From Desulfobacteraceae bacterium (GTDB lineage: Bacteria > Desulfobacterota > DSM-4660 > Desulfatiglandales > Desulfatiglandaceae), in contig JAUUWD010000033.1 of NCBI GenBank assembly GCA_030589225.1, positions 1 through 9,559 of the forward strand: 9,559 nt of DNA, read 5' to 3'. Within the stretch, counting starts at the first letter, position 1, and each line of letters starts with the position of its first letter. The notes under the pieces were generated by a model, which saw only the letters and a program-made list of their open reading frames with translations, was not told the DNA's origin and did not search any database. The position numbers and the translations under genes are program-made. Positions 1 through 6,367 of the stretch are shown one piece after another.

Positions 1-54
1 CTTCATTCTCTGGTGAATTTCACACAGGAGTGTAATGCATTTGTCCTCGATAGG

Positions 55-960
55 CTATGAGGAGAGTATAATGCCAATGGACAGCAGCAGGCTGAATAAA
101 AGACTCAACACGGATGTACTGCCGAGTGCCTGATTTAATACTGGACCTGCATTTAACCAGGTGAAGCGGATCATATACAGGCCCATGGGCAGAGAAATGA
201 CTGGCAAGAGCACCCATCTTGGTGCCAGACCAGTGAGCCAAAAGATGCCCGGCATGGCGTATGCTCCGGCCAGCAAGAGCATGTATTCAATCCTTGCGCC
301 CCGATCTCCTAGAATCACCGCCAGTGTATACTTGCCTGCCTGACGATCAGTGTTGATATCCCGCAGGTTGTTTATCACCAGAATCGCTGTGATCAAAAGC
401 CCGACCGGAATAGCCACCAATATAGTCTGCCAGGTAAGGTACAAGGTCTGTACATAATAGGTCCCACTCACGGCCACAGGGCCGAAGAAAATGAATACAA
501 ATAGATCGCCCAGCCCGTGGGAAGCCAGTGGATACGGGCCACCGCTATAGGCCAGTAAGGAAAGAATAGAAGCCAATCCGATTAACAGGATAGGCCAACC
601 GCCCGCATAGATCAGGTACAAACCCACTGCTGCCGCAAGACCAAGCGTGACGATTATTGCAGCCTTTACTCGGGCCGGGGGGATCAGGCCACTCTGGGTG
701 ACACGGACTGGTCCCAACCGCTGGGATGTATCAACCCCTTTGATATAATCAAAGTAATCGTTCGCCAGGTTTACTGAGATTTGGAGAAGCAGAGCCCCTG
801 CCATGGCGGCAAGAGCCGGAAGGAACCGGAAGCCTTTGTCAGCAATAGCCATGGCCGTACCCACGAGGACCGGGGCCATCGCAGCGGGCAGTGTGCGGGG
901 GCGAATAGCCAGTGTCCAGGCCCTTACACGTGATATGTTGTGAGGGTGTGTCATCATCAT
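55..960 (-). CDS. menA: 1,4-dihydroxy-2-naphthoate polyprenyltransferase (MenA)
   Basis: An integral membrane UbiA-superfamily prenyltransferase of 301 residues that attaches the polyprenyl tail to 1,4-dihydroxy-2-naphthoate, giving demethylmenaquinone. The first Asp-rich prenyl-diphosphate/Mg site reads NDYFDYIKGVD (residues 67-77), the MenA form of the UbiA motif. The second is NNLRDINTDRQAGK (197-210). About eight or nine hydrophobic segments alternate with short polar loops, and the length is normal for MenA. The start lies in a run of three ATG codons (960 down to 952). The first overlaps the menG stop by four bases (ATGA), and I see no Shine-Dalgarno sequence in front, so translation probably depends on coupling to menG. 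It is the last visible gene of its operon; 54 bases remain to the window edge. The assignment is firm; which of the three ATGs is used is not settled. Confidence 0.95.
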   Translation of the reverse strand: MMMTHPHNISRVRAWTLAIRPRTLPAAMAPVLVGTAMAIADKGFRFLPALAAMAGALLLQISVNLANDYFDYIKGVDTSQRLGPVRVTQSGLIPPARVKAAIIVTLGLAAAVGLYLIYAGGWPILLIGLASILSLLAYSGGPYPLASHGLGDLFVFIFFGPVAVSGTYYVQTLYLTWQTILVAIPVGLLITAILVINNLRDINTDRQAGKYTLAVILGDRGARIEYMLLLAGAYAMPGIFWLTGLAPRWVLLPVISLPMGLYMIRFTWLNAGPVLNQALGSTSVLSLLFSLLLSIGIILSS

Positions 961-1670
961 GGCTCATAAGGGCGCACACCCGTATGGACCGCCATGGTCC
1001 CGAACATGAATCGATGATAGGATACATCCTTGAGGCCAATGCTTTCCATGATCAGGGCCAATTGGTATGGTGTCTTGAATGCCTGGGTGGATTGTGGCAG
1101 GTACATGTAAGCGGCCCTGTTCCGGGCGATCAAGTACCCCAGCAGGGGAATAACAACCTTCAAATGGAACAGCACAAGGGGCTGAAGTGCATTGCGCTGG
1201 GCCGGTGACGTTTCGAGACAGACCACCCTGCCACCGGGCTTGACCACGCGCATTTGTTCCTCAAAAGCCCGGCGCACATCTATCACGTTCCGCACCAGAT
1301 ACCCTGATGTTACGGCATCAAAAGTGGCGTCAGGAAAGGGCAATTGCAATGCGTCTGTGTGGCACCAGAATATCCTTTGGCCACCCGGCCTTCGACGTCC
1401 CACCTGCATCATCTGAGCGCTGAAATCCACAGCCATTACTCTTAGGGTCGCGTCGCGTCGCAGGGCCTCCAGGGCAATATCCCCTGTACCGCTACCCACA
1501 TCCAGCAGAAGTCCGCCCGGTGGTAATGCTGCCGCACTAACTGCTTGCCTGCGCCAGGCTCTATCCTGCCCCAAAGCCATGAAACGGTTCATCAGATCGT
1601 ACCTGTCCGAGATTTGTCCAAACATCTCACGTACGCATGCAGCCCGATCAGGCCCTCCAAGAGGTGTCAC
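957..1670 (-). CDS. menG: Demethylmenaquinone methyltransferase (MenG/UbiE family)
   Basis: A soluble class I SAM-dependent methyltransferase that methylates demethylmenaquinone to menaquinone, the step after MenA. Numbered from an upstream TTG at 1688, the UbiE-type N-terminal signature MFGQISDRYDLMNRFMALG is at 22-40, SAM motif I LLDVGSGTGDIAL at 61-73, the LPFPDATFDAV segment at 116-126, and the post-motif RVVKPGGRVVCLE at 147-159. I chose GTG at 1670 (237 residues) because AGGAG at 1681-1685 lies 10 bases ahead of it, whereas the TTG at 1688 has no ribosome binding site and would place that AGGAG inside the gene. The usual UbiE FGLRN motif is YLVRN here (130-134). Since menA is adjacent and the organism looks anaerobic, the menaquinone role is preferred over the ubiquinone role. 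The gene overlaps menA by four bases. Confidence 0.93.
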   Translation of the reverse strand: MTPLGGPDRAACVREMFGQISDRYDLMNRFMALGQDRAWRRQAVSAAALPPGGLLLDVGSGTGDIALEALRRDATLRVMAVDFSAQMMQVGRRRPGGQRIFWCHTDALQLPFPDATFDAVTSGYLVRNVIDVRRAFEEQMRVVKPGGRVVCLETSPAQRNALQPLVLFHLKVVIPLLGYLIARNRAAYMYLPQSTQAFKTPYQLALIMESIGLKDVSYHRFMFGTMAVHTGVRPYEP

Positions 1671-1687
1671 GTTGTTATTGCTCCTCA
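1671..1687 (-). promoter_or_regulatory. menG ribosome binding site, fused to an upstream stop codon
   Basis: Read on the minus strand, an AGGAG Shine-Dalgarno core (1685 to 1681) sits 10 bases before the GTG at 1670. Its first A is also the last base of a TGA codon (1687-1685) that closes a short open frame coming from the four-helix-bundle gene stub. The site decides the menG start. Ribosomes ending the stub frame would stop exactly on it, so coupling is possible but unproven. Confidence 0.6.
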
Positions 1688-1840
1688 ATAGAAAAATGTT
1701 TGTAAGCGTTCACAGGTTCTGAGTTCACCGTTCTGAGTTACCTTTCTTTCAATGACCTTGCGAGTTAGCTCCCGGACCATCTGCCATGCCACAATATCCT
1801 TAAATCGTTCTATTCTCGTGCGTTTTTCATAACTTCTCAA
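1685..1840 (-). pseudogene. Truncated four-helix-bundle (S23/IVS-type) protein gene remnant
   Basis: A minus-strand frame open from a TTG at 1840 to TGA at 1685 (51 codons) encodes RIERFKDIVAWQMVRELTRK over positions 1757-1819 or so. This resembles the N-terminus of four-helix-bundle proteins of the 23S rRNA intervening-sequence family (TIGR02436 type), which commonly begin like 'IERFEDI-AWQ-ARELTR-IY'. The match stops after about 22 residues, and the frame then runs into TGAAC-type repeat DNA with no helix 2 to 4, against a usual length near 115-130 residues. The proposed start lies inside the end of an inverted-repeat element and has no clear ribosome binding site. The family assignment comes from memory of its pattern over a short match, so it is moderate. 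It may still be translated as a short leader ahead of menG. Confidence 0.5.
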
Positions 1841-1928
1841 TAAATTCGGGCTGCATTAATAAAATCCCCCTCAATCCCCCTTTGCAAAAGGGGGAACCAG
1901 TCGGAATGCCCGGACTTATTGAGATGTT
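1831..1928. repeat. 98-bp inverted-repeat (MITE-like) element with central palindrome
   Basis: The 21-base ends at 1831-1851 and 1908-1928 are inverted copies with 18 of 21 matches (TCTCAATAA-x-x-x-CGGGC core). The interior has two C5 tracts in a CCCCCTCAATCCCCC context and a palindrome at 1876-1894 (eight-base stem, three-base loop) that pairs the second C tract with a G tract. There is no coding capacity, so any movement would need a transposase supplied elsewhere. I saw no clear target-site duplication. The C/G-rich core resembles dispersed repeats common in environmental anaerobe genomes; that link is from memory. Confidence 0.6.
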
Positions 1929-1989
1929 ACCGTTTCTTCTTCAGACCTCATGAGCCAATGGTTCAGATTCGCGGTAATCCTACAATCTT

Positions 1990-2024
1990 TGAACCTTGAA
2001 CCTTTGAACTCTGAACCCTTGAAC
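1990..2024 (+). repeat. TGAAC short tandem repeat, five units
   Basis: TGAAC begins at 1990, 1997, 2005, 2012 and 2020, so the spacings are 7, 8, 7 and 8 and the underlying period is 15 bases. The linkers are C/T rich (CT, CTT, TC, CCT). It lies in the non-coding stretch downstream of the Nudix gene. No function is evident. Confidence 0.75.
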
Positions 2025-2077
2025 GGTTACAAATATTTTTTGTGTAAAGCGGTTAGCTTTTTTGACAGAGGCAGGGG

Positions 2078-2635
2078 TTACTCGAGATCCCCAGCATCAT
2101 ATTCCATATAAAACCGGTAAAAAGCAGCCAGCACCAGGGAGTGGGTGATTTCTCCTTCTCTAATCAGGCGGGGGATTTCCGAAATGGGACGGAGCAGGAC
2201 TTCGATGTCCTCTTTGTCATCCTGCTGCTGCTCTCCGGCAAGAAAAACGTCTCTCGCAAGGAAGGTGTAACACTGGTTGTTCTGTATGGCCGGGTTTGGG
2301 TGAACGCTGCCAAGAGGGATCATCTCAGAGGTCTGATACCCTGTTTCTTCACGTAGTTCTTTCACTGCTGCTTCTTCAGGGGTATCATTGTTTTCCACGA
2401 GACCCCCCGGAATTTCCAGGGTGACACTCCGGGTGCCGTGACGGTATTGGCGGACCATAACCACCTTATTTTCAGGAGTGAGTGGGATAACATTTACCCA
2501 GGGTGGGCACTCAAGAATAAAAAAATCATGCTCTTGGCCTGTACGGGGTGATACGGCGTGGTCTGTTCTAAGACTGAAGACGCGATATGATTTGTCCCGG
2601 TTGCTTGAGTTCAGTTTCCACGGTTTCGGGGGCAT
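2078..2635 (-). CDS. Nudix hydrolase, probable ADP-sugar/ADP-ribose pyrophosphatase
   Basis: A soluble 185-residue Nudix-family pyrophosphohydrolase that probably splits a nucleoside diphosphate sugar such as ADP-ribose into AMP and a sugar phosphate. The Nudix box is at residues 78-100. It reads G-x5-D-x7-K-E-L-x-E-E-T-G-Y, keeping the metal-binding Glu pair but with Asp for the first Glu and Lys for the usual Arg. Upstream, VRQYRHGTRSVTLEIPGG (61-78) is typical of the ADP-ribose pyrophosphatase (NudF-like) branch. The start is clear: AAGGAG at 2643-2648 lies seven bases before the ATG, inside the end of the helicase gene, which it overlaps by 25 bases. The pair is therefore cotranscribed and probably translationally coupled. 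The substrate is an inference from family resemblance. A roughly 390-base gene-poor region follows. Confidence 0.9.
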   Translation of the reverse strand: MPPKPWKLNSSNRDKSYRVFSLRTDHAVSPRTGQEHDFFILECPPWVNVIPLTPENKVVMVRQYRHGTRSVTLEIPGGLVENNDTPEEAAVKELREETGYQTSEMIPLGSVHPNPAIQNNQCYTFLARDVFLAGEQQQDDKEDIEVLLRPISEIPRLIREGEITHSLVLAAFYRFYMEYDAGDLE

Positions 2636-4566
2636 TCTGCTTCTCCTTCGAAAAAGCGATTGATATCTGATAGATCATGGCTTATTGGGATTTGTGGCAG
2701 GCTGTCCAAAAAAAACCTGCCATATCTGCTGGTCATGATCCTATTGTCCAACACAGACAATATTCCCCTATCGGAATTATTTCTGATCAAACGTCCCATG
2801 CCCTGTTTGAGTGATATAATGGCTGAAGGCACCTGGTACTCCATAAAGGGGTTCCCGCCCTGGTCACGTATTGCATCGATCCTGGCTGAGACCAGTGGCT
2901 CACCAGGTGAATCAAAAGGTAGCTTATCTATGATCAGACAGCTCAAGGATTCTCCCGGCACATCGACGCCCTGCCAAAAAGAGGCTGTGGCCAGAAGTAC
3001 CGAGTTGATATCCTGCTTGAATTCATATAATAGGACCGAGCGCGGTGCATCCCCCTGTTTTTGAAGGGTATATGGAATTTTCCCCTCCAGGATCTGAAAG
3101 ACAAGGTTTAGGTTGTGATAACTGGTAAAGAGAACCAGGGCACGGCCATTTGTTCGTTCAAGAATATCAGCAATTCGTTTTGCAGCCTCTGGGGCGAAAT
3201 CGGGCGTATTCGGGGTGGGTAGATCTTTCGGAATATACATCAGGGTCTGGTTATTGAAGTCAAAGTGTGAGGGATAGTTGCCCTCCAAACTCTCAGCCGG
3301 GAGGCCCAGGCGCGTGCGGATATAGTCAAAGGTTTTGTTCGTGGAAAGGGTTGCGGAAGTGAATACCACCGTTTGCACCTTTTCATACAGGAGGTCATTC
3401 ATCCGATCGGATATGTCAAGTGGGGATGCGTGAAGCACCATGCTCCTTTTTCGCTTTTCATACCAGTTTAACCAGTTGGTATTTCTTTTTTTGAGGATTT
3501 CATCCAGCAGATCGTCCATTTCTGTGGCCCGAGCCACCATTGACTGGAGCACGGGATGGTCCAAACCCTTGAAATTTGCTTTTTCCCGTAAATATTTGAG
3601 CCCGCGGCGTATTTCCCTTGCCGGCCCCTTCCGTATGACCGAGACGGTCTCATGGTCAAGCCGGCCTTTGTCCCCATAAGCATTAAAGAACGCCCTTAAG
3701 TTTTCCGATCCGGTCTTTATTATATTCAAGTGTTGTTTCAGCTTCCCTTTGTCTATACCTGACAGGTCCTTTGTTCCTTTTTCCAGATCACTGACCAACT
3801 CCATTAGTTGGTTGGTACTCAGGGCCTCTCCCAGATATGCGGTTGCAATTTCCTCAACAGTATGGGCCTCGTCAAACACGGCAACCTGGAACCGGGGAAT
3901 TACCTCACCAAACCCGCCTTTTTTGACTTTCAGATCGGCAAAAAACAGGTAATGGTTTACAATAATAATTTTCGCTTTGGCGGCTCTACTGCGGAGCCGG
4001 CCCAAAAAGCATTCATCCAAATGCATACACTCCGAGCCGAGACACTGATCTGATGTCGATGAAAGCGCATCCCAAAGTGCGTCATCGTCTGCCATCCATG
4101 AAAGCTCCGAGCGATCAGCAAATTTTGTTTTTTTGAGCCATGCCTCAAACCTTTGCCTCAGCTTTCCCATCCCTGTTTTCAAAAAAGAAGATTGTGAAAA
4201 GAATTGATGATACTTGTGGAGACACAGGTAGTTCTTTCTCCCCTTCATTATCATGGCATCAATATCCAGGTTGGTGGCCTTCCGCAGAAGAGGAATGTCC
4301 TTATGAAAGATCTGCTCCTGGAGATTCTTGGTTCCCGTAGAAACCACCGCCTTTTTACCGCTCAATATAAGTGGCACAAGATACCCGAAGGTCTTTCCGG
4401 TGCCAGTGCCTGCTTCCACGATGGCGGGGGCCCTTTTTTGAAGGGCCTCCTGGATAAGAAGGGCCATCTGCATCTGCGAGGCCCTGAACTCAAAGCCATC
4501 CAGGGATCGGGCCAGCAGGCCGTCCGGTCCCAGGATGTCTTCTATGGTGAGAGGAGAATTCGGCAT
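2611..4566 (-). CDS. ATP-dependent DNA helicase, DinG/YoaA (XPD-like, Fe-S) family
   Basis: A 651-residue superfamily 2 helicase expected to unwind DNA 5'-to-3' during repair or resolution of replication conflicts. In order it has the Q-motif region (RASQMQMA, 29-36), Walker A EAGTGTGKT (51-59), four cysteines suited to a 4Fe-4S cluster (C115, C175, C180, C186), the DEAH Walker B box (232-235), VFTSATLS (401-408), ALVLFTSYHN (476-485), the SFWQGVDVPG motif (529-538) and arginine-finger motif VI QGMGRLIR (588-595). No N-terminal exonuclease domain is present, so it is closer to E. coli YoaA and short DinG proteins than to the exonuclease-fused Gram-positive form. No Shine-Dalgarno precedes the ATG, and a sigma70-like promoter ends six bases before it, so the message may be leaderless. 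Its end overlaps the Nudix gene by 25 bases. The family is firm; the choice between DinG and YoaA is not made. Confidence 0.95.
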   Translation of the reverse strand: MPNSPLTIEDILGPDGLLARSLDGFEFRASQMQMALLIQEALQKRAPAIVEAGTGTGKTFGYLVPLILSGKKAVVSTGTKNLQEQIFHKDIPLLRKATNLDIDAMIMKGRKNYLCLHKYHQFFSQSSFLKTGMGKLRQRFEAWLKKTKFADRSELSWMADDDALWDALSSTSDQCLGSECMHLDECFLGRLRSRAAKAKIIIVNHYLFFADLKVKKGGFGEVIPRFQVAVFDEAHTVEEIATAYLGEALSTNQLMELVSDLEKGTKDLSGIDKGKLKQHLNIIKTGSENLRAFFNAYGDKGRLDHETVSVIRKGPAREIRRGLKYLREKANFKGLDHPVLQSMVARATEMDDLLDEILKKRNTNWLNWYEKRKRSMVLHASPLDISDRMNDLLYEKVQTVVFTSATLSTNKTFDYIRTRLGLPAESLEGNYPSHFDFNNQTLMYIPKDLPTPNTPDFAPEAAKRIADILERTNGRALVLFTSYHNLNLVFQILEGKIPYTLQKQGDAPRSVLLYEFKQDINSVLLATASFWQGVDVPGESLSCLIIDKLPFDSPGEPLVSARIDAIRDQGGNPFMEYQVPSAIISLKQGMGRLIRNNSDRGILSVLDNRIMTSRYGRFFLDSLPQIPISHDLSDINRFFEGEAECPRNRGN

Positions 4567-4572
4567 GGGGCA

Positions 4573-4601
4573 AATATAGTAGGGGAAGAGAAGTCAGTCA
4601 A
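4573..4601 (-). promoter_or_regulatory. Sigma70-like promoter for the helicase-Nudix operon
   Basis: On the minus strand TTGACT (4601 to 4596) and TATATT (4578 to 4573) are separated by exactly 17 bases, each matching the sigma70 consensus at five of six positions. Only six bases (TGCCCC) lie between the -10 box and the helicase ATG at 4566, so a normally placed transcription start falls at or next to the A of that ATG. It is the best promoter I see in the window. Confidence 0.65.
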
Positions 4602-4633
4602 TGCAGAAACAGCGATGTTAAGCGAACAAACTT

Positions 4634-4650
4634 GATGAACTCGTGAAAAG
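4634..4650 (+). repeat. Decayed solitary end of a related inverted-repeat element
   Basis: A 17-base stretch matches the left terminus of the adjacent hairpin element at 12 of 17 positions, including the shared TCGT-x-AAAAG block, in the same orientation and 26 bases away. It looks like a leftover end from another copy, or a variant end, of the same repeat family. Confidence 0.4.
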
Positions 4651-4659
4651 TCCGATTTA

Positions 4660-4803
4660 GACGGTTTCGTAAAAAGTTCAAATTCAAGGCGTGTCCCGCT
4701 AAAGCGGGATAATCATGAGGCGTACTTATCGTACGTTGAATGATTACGAAATGTAGCACAACGTCCCGCTGAACTGAAGCGGGAGGCTTTTTACGAGACC
4801 GTC
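4660..4803. repeat. 144-bp hairpin element with 17-bp terminal inverted repeats
   Basis: The ends at 4660-4676 and 4787-4803 are inverted copies with 16 of 17 matches (GACGGT-x-TCGTAAAAAG). Inside are a central palindrome, CGTAC-TTATC-GTACG at 4721-4735, flanked by AATCAT/ATGATT (4711-4716 and 4740-4745), and one short TCCCGCT...AGCGGGA hairpin in each half (4694-4709 and 4764-4784). The whole element can fold into one long stem. It encodes nothing, so it is MITE-like and would depend on an outside transposase. I saw no clear target duplication. It sits between convergently spaced transcription units on the minus strand: just downstream of the lyase gene, whose stop codon it partly supplies, and about 60 bases upstream of the helicase promoter. 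It may act as a 3' processing or stability structure for the lyase mRNA. Confidence 0.8.
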
Positions 4804-6328
4804 AAACTTTGTACAACAAATCCATATACCTATCAAGCAGATCTCCCACAACGCCCCTGTCAGGTATGATGGCAGCCATGCCGTACACGGGAGCCATACC
4901 GCCTTTCACATGGGGGTTTTCCTTCACATAGGTCACGGCCGATTTCAGGTCTTTTAAAAACCTTTCTGCAACTCCCGGGCGGGTGTGTCTCAGGGTCAAA
5001 CAGATATGAACACATGGAGGCCTGTGGAGGCCGTTTAAGCTCCATTTCCTCCCGGCCATGTAATCCATGATCTTGTAAATATCCAGGGTCTCCGAGCCGA
5101 ACGCTATGACCCAGAGCGGATCGCCCAGTATGTAGAGATCCGGCATTTCTTTGATCCCCTTTTTTACAAAAGACGCGGTTTTCAGTATTTCCCCGGCGGC
5201 TTTCATGTATCCATCCTTTCCCATGGCCAGCATGGCCGCCCAGCAGGCAGCGCTCAGGGCACCCGGTCGACTTCCGGCAAATGTAGGGGAGAAATAGAGT
5301 CCCCCAGGCCAATCTGTTGCCTTGTAATATTGATAATGACGCAGTTCCAGCCCCCGATACAGAATGACAGACGTTCCCTTTGCCGCATACCCGTATTTAT
5401 GGGTATCTGCGGAGAGTGACGTAACGCCGGGGAGCCTGAAATCGAAGAGAGGAATATCATACCCTTGCTCTTTAGCCCACGGGAGAATAAACCCGCCTAA
5501 ACACGCATCCGTGTGAAATCCGACACCTCTTTCTCTCGCCATCTCTGACAATTCCTCGATTGGGTCAATGATGCCGTGTGGAAACGAGGGTGCCGATCCT
5601 ACTATTACTATGGTGTTTTTTGTCATGGCTTTTCTGGCGGCAGACACATCTGCCTTATAATCACTATCAACAGGGATACGAACGATCTTTATGTTAAAAA
5701 ACTGCCCGGCCTTTTCAAAGGCGGCATGGGCTGTGTTGGGGATGATCATTTCTGGTTTGGTGATCCCTTTTGTCTCCCGCGCCCAGTCCCGATATGTCTT
5801 CATGGCCAGCAAAATACTTTCCGTTCCCCCCGAAGAAACAACTCCGCATATCTCTTCATCAGAATCCGGACCTTTACTGACTCTATCCGCACCCAGCATG
5901 TTCGCGGCCATGGAAACCACTTCGGACTCGTACTTGGCACAGCTCGGCCACAAATCAGAATGAAGGGGATTACTCTGTGAATTGATGGCATATACCCTGT
6001 TTAGGAATTGTATGTGTTTATCATCGCCGTGATACACAGCGCCCGAAGCATACCCGTCTTTCCATTTTGACTCCTCCACAGACCCCATGGTTTCCATGTC
6101 CTTTATTATTTCATCCTTGTCACGGCCGGTCTCAGGTAGATGTGAAAAGGAAATTGAACGTTCCTTGTAAGGCTTTATCACACCCTCCAGATCCTTCATG
6201 ATGTCGTCATATTCTTTTTGTATCTTTTTATTAACAGAGGGTATGGCCTTAATAGTTTTGAACACCCAGGAAGCAATGCGGGGATTCATTCGGCCAATGC
6301 CGCTTTCTAAGATTTTCTTTATATCCAT
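4802..6328 (-). CDS. Sphingosine-1-phosphate lyase-like PLP-dependent aldehyde-lyase
   Basis: A 508-residue fold-type I PLP enzyme of the group II decarboxylase superfamily. It resembles eukaryotic S1P lyase (SGPL1/Dpl1) and its soluble bacterial homologues more than amino-acid decarboxylases. Matching blocks are SGAVYHG (95-101), [10 protein letters not shown] (119-128), [19 protein letters not shown] (165-183), HAAFEKA with stacking His201, HTDACLGGF with PLP-nitrogen-binding Asp274, [15 protein letters not shown] with Schiff-base Lys311, and TDWPGGLY then AGSRPG (338-356). S1P lyase splits a phosphorylated 2-amino-alcohol into phosphoethanolamine and an aldehyde; the true substrate here is unknown. 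No membrane anchor is visible at the N-terminus, unlike the animal enzyme. The start is secure: AAGGAGG at 6334-6340 lies five bases before the ATG. It follows the kinase gene by 39 bases in the same operon. Its TGA stop overlaps the end of a 144-bp repeat. Confidence 0.88.
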   Translation of the reverse strand: MDIKKILESGIGRMNPRIASWVFKTIKAIPSVNKKIQKEYDDIMKDLEGVIKPYKERSISFSHLPETGRDKDEIIKDMETMGSVEESKWKDGYASGAVYHGDDKHIQFLNRVYAINSQSNPLHSDLWPSCAKYESEVVSMAANMLGADRVSKGPDSDEEICGVVSSGGTESILLAMKTYRDWARETKGITKPEMIIPNTAHAAFEKAGQFFNIKIVRIPVDSDYKADVSAARKAMTKNTIVIVGSAPSFPHGIIDPIEELSEMARERGVGFHTDACLGGFILPWAKEQGYDIPLFDFRLPGVTSLSADTHKYGYAAKGTSVILYRGLELRHYQYYKATDWPGGLYFSPTFAGSRPGALSAACWAAMLAMGKDGYMKAAGEILKTASFVKKGIKEMPDLYILGDPLWVIAFGSETLDIYKIMDYMAGRKWSLNGLHRPPCVHICLTLRHTRPGVAERFLKDLKSAVTYVKENPHVKGGMAPVYGMAAIIPDRGVVGDLLDRYMDLLYKV

Positions 6329-6367
6329 CTGTGCCTCCTTGAATGCACGAATTTACGATACAAGACA

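Larger units (their letters stand above)
1708..2024. repeat. Outer imperfect inverted repeat of TGAAC-type DNA
   Basis: The arms at 1708-1727 and 2005-2024 are inverted copies matching at 17 of 20 positions. They enclose 317 bases that contain the four-helix-bundle stub, a 98-bp inner inverted-repeat element and a C/G-rich palindrome. The right arm belongs to a run of five TGAAC units (1990-2024) spaced alternately 7 and 8 bases. The left arm carries the complementary GTTCA units and a 10-base direct repeat (GTTCTGAGTT at 1716-1725 and 1730-1739). The repeat may be simple-sequence DNA that spread rather than a transposon end. Confidence 0.55.

Noticed and set aside
1..54. Start of another minus-strand gene at an ATG at position 6
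   Set aside because: Only two codons are inside the window and no convincing ribosome site precedes it; it cannot be judged.
2046..2060. AAAGC-GGTTA-GCTTT hairpin followed by Ts, as a terminator
   Set aside because: The stem is only five A/T-rich pairs and the T run lies on the plus strand, the wrong orientation for the Nudix operon.
4204..4635. Plus-strand open frame of 143 codons across the start of the helicase gene
   Set aside because: It lies antisense to strongly conserved helicase motifs and has no recognisable protein features; it is a shadow of the real gene.
4660..4803. CRISPR repeat or tRNA-like structure
   Set aside because: There is a single hairpin unit with no repeat-spacer array, and no cloverleaf or anticodon arm could be drawn. 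No CRISPR, tRNA or rRNA was found in the window.
5576..5980. Plus-strand open frame of 134 codons within the lyase gene
   Set aside because: Antisense to the S1P-lyase active-site coding region, low-complexity composition and no ribosome site of note.
4802..6328. Identification as glutamate or tyrosine decarboxylase
   Set aside because: The superfamily is the same, but [30 protein letters not shown] and the TDWPGG-AGSRPG blocks follow S1P lyase rather than amino-acid decarboxylases.
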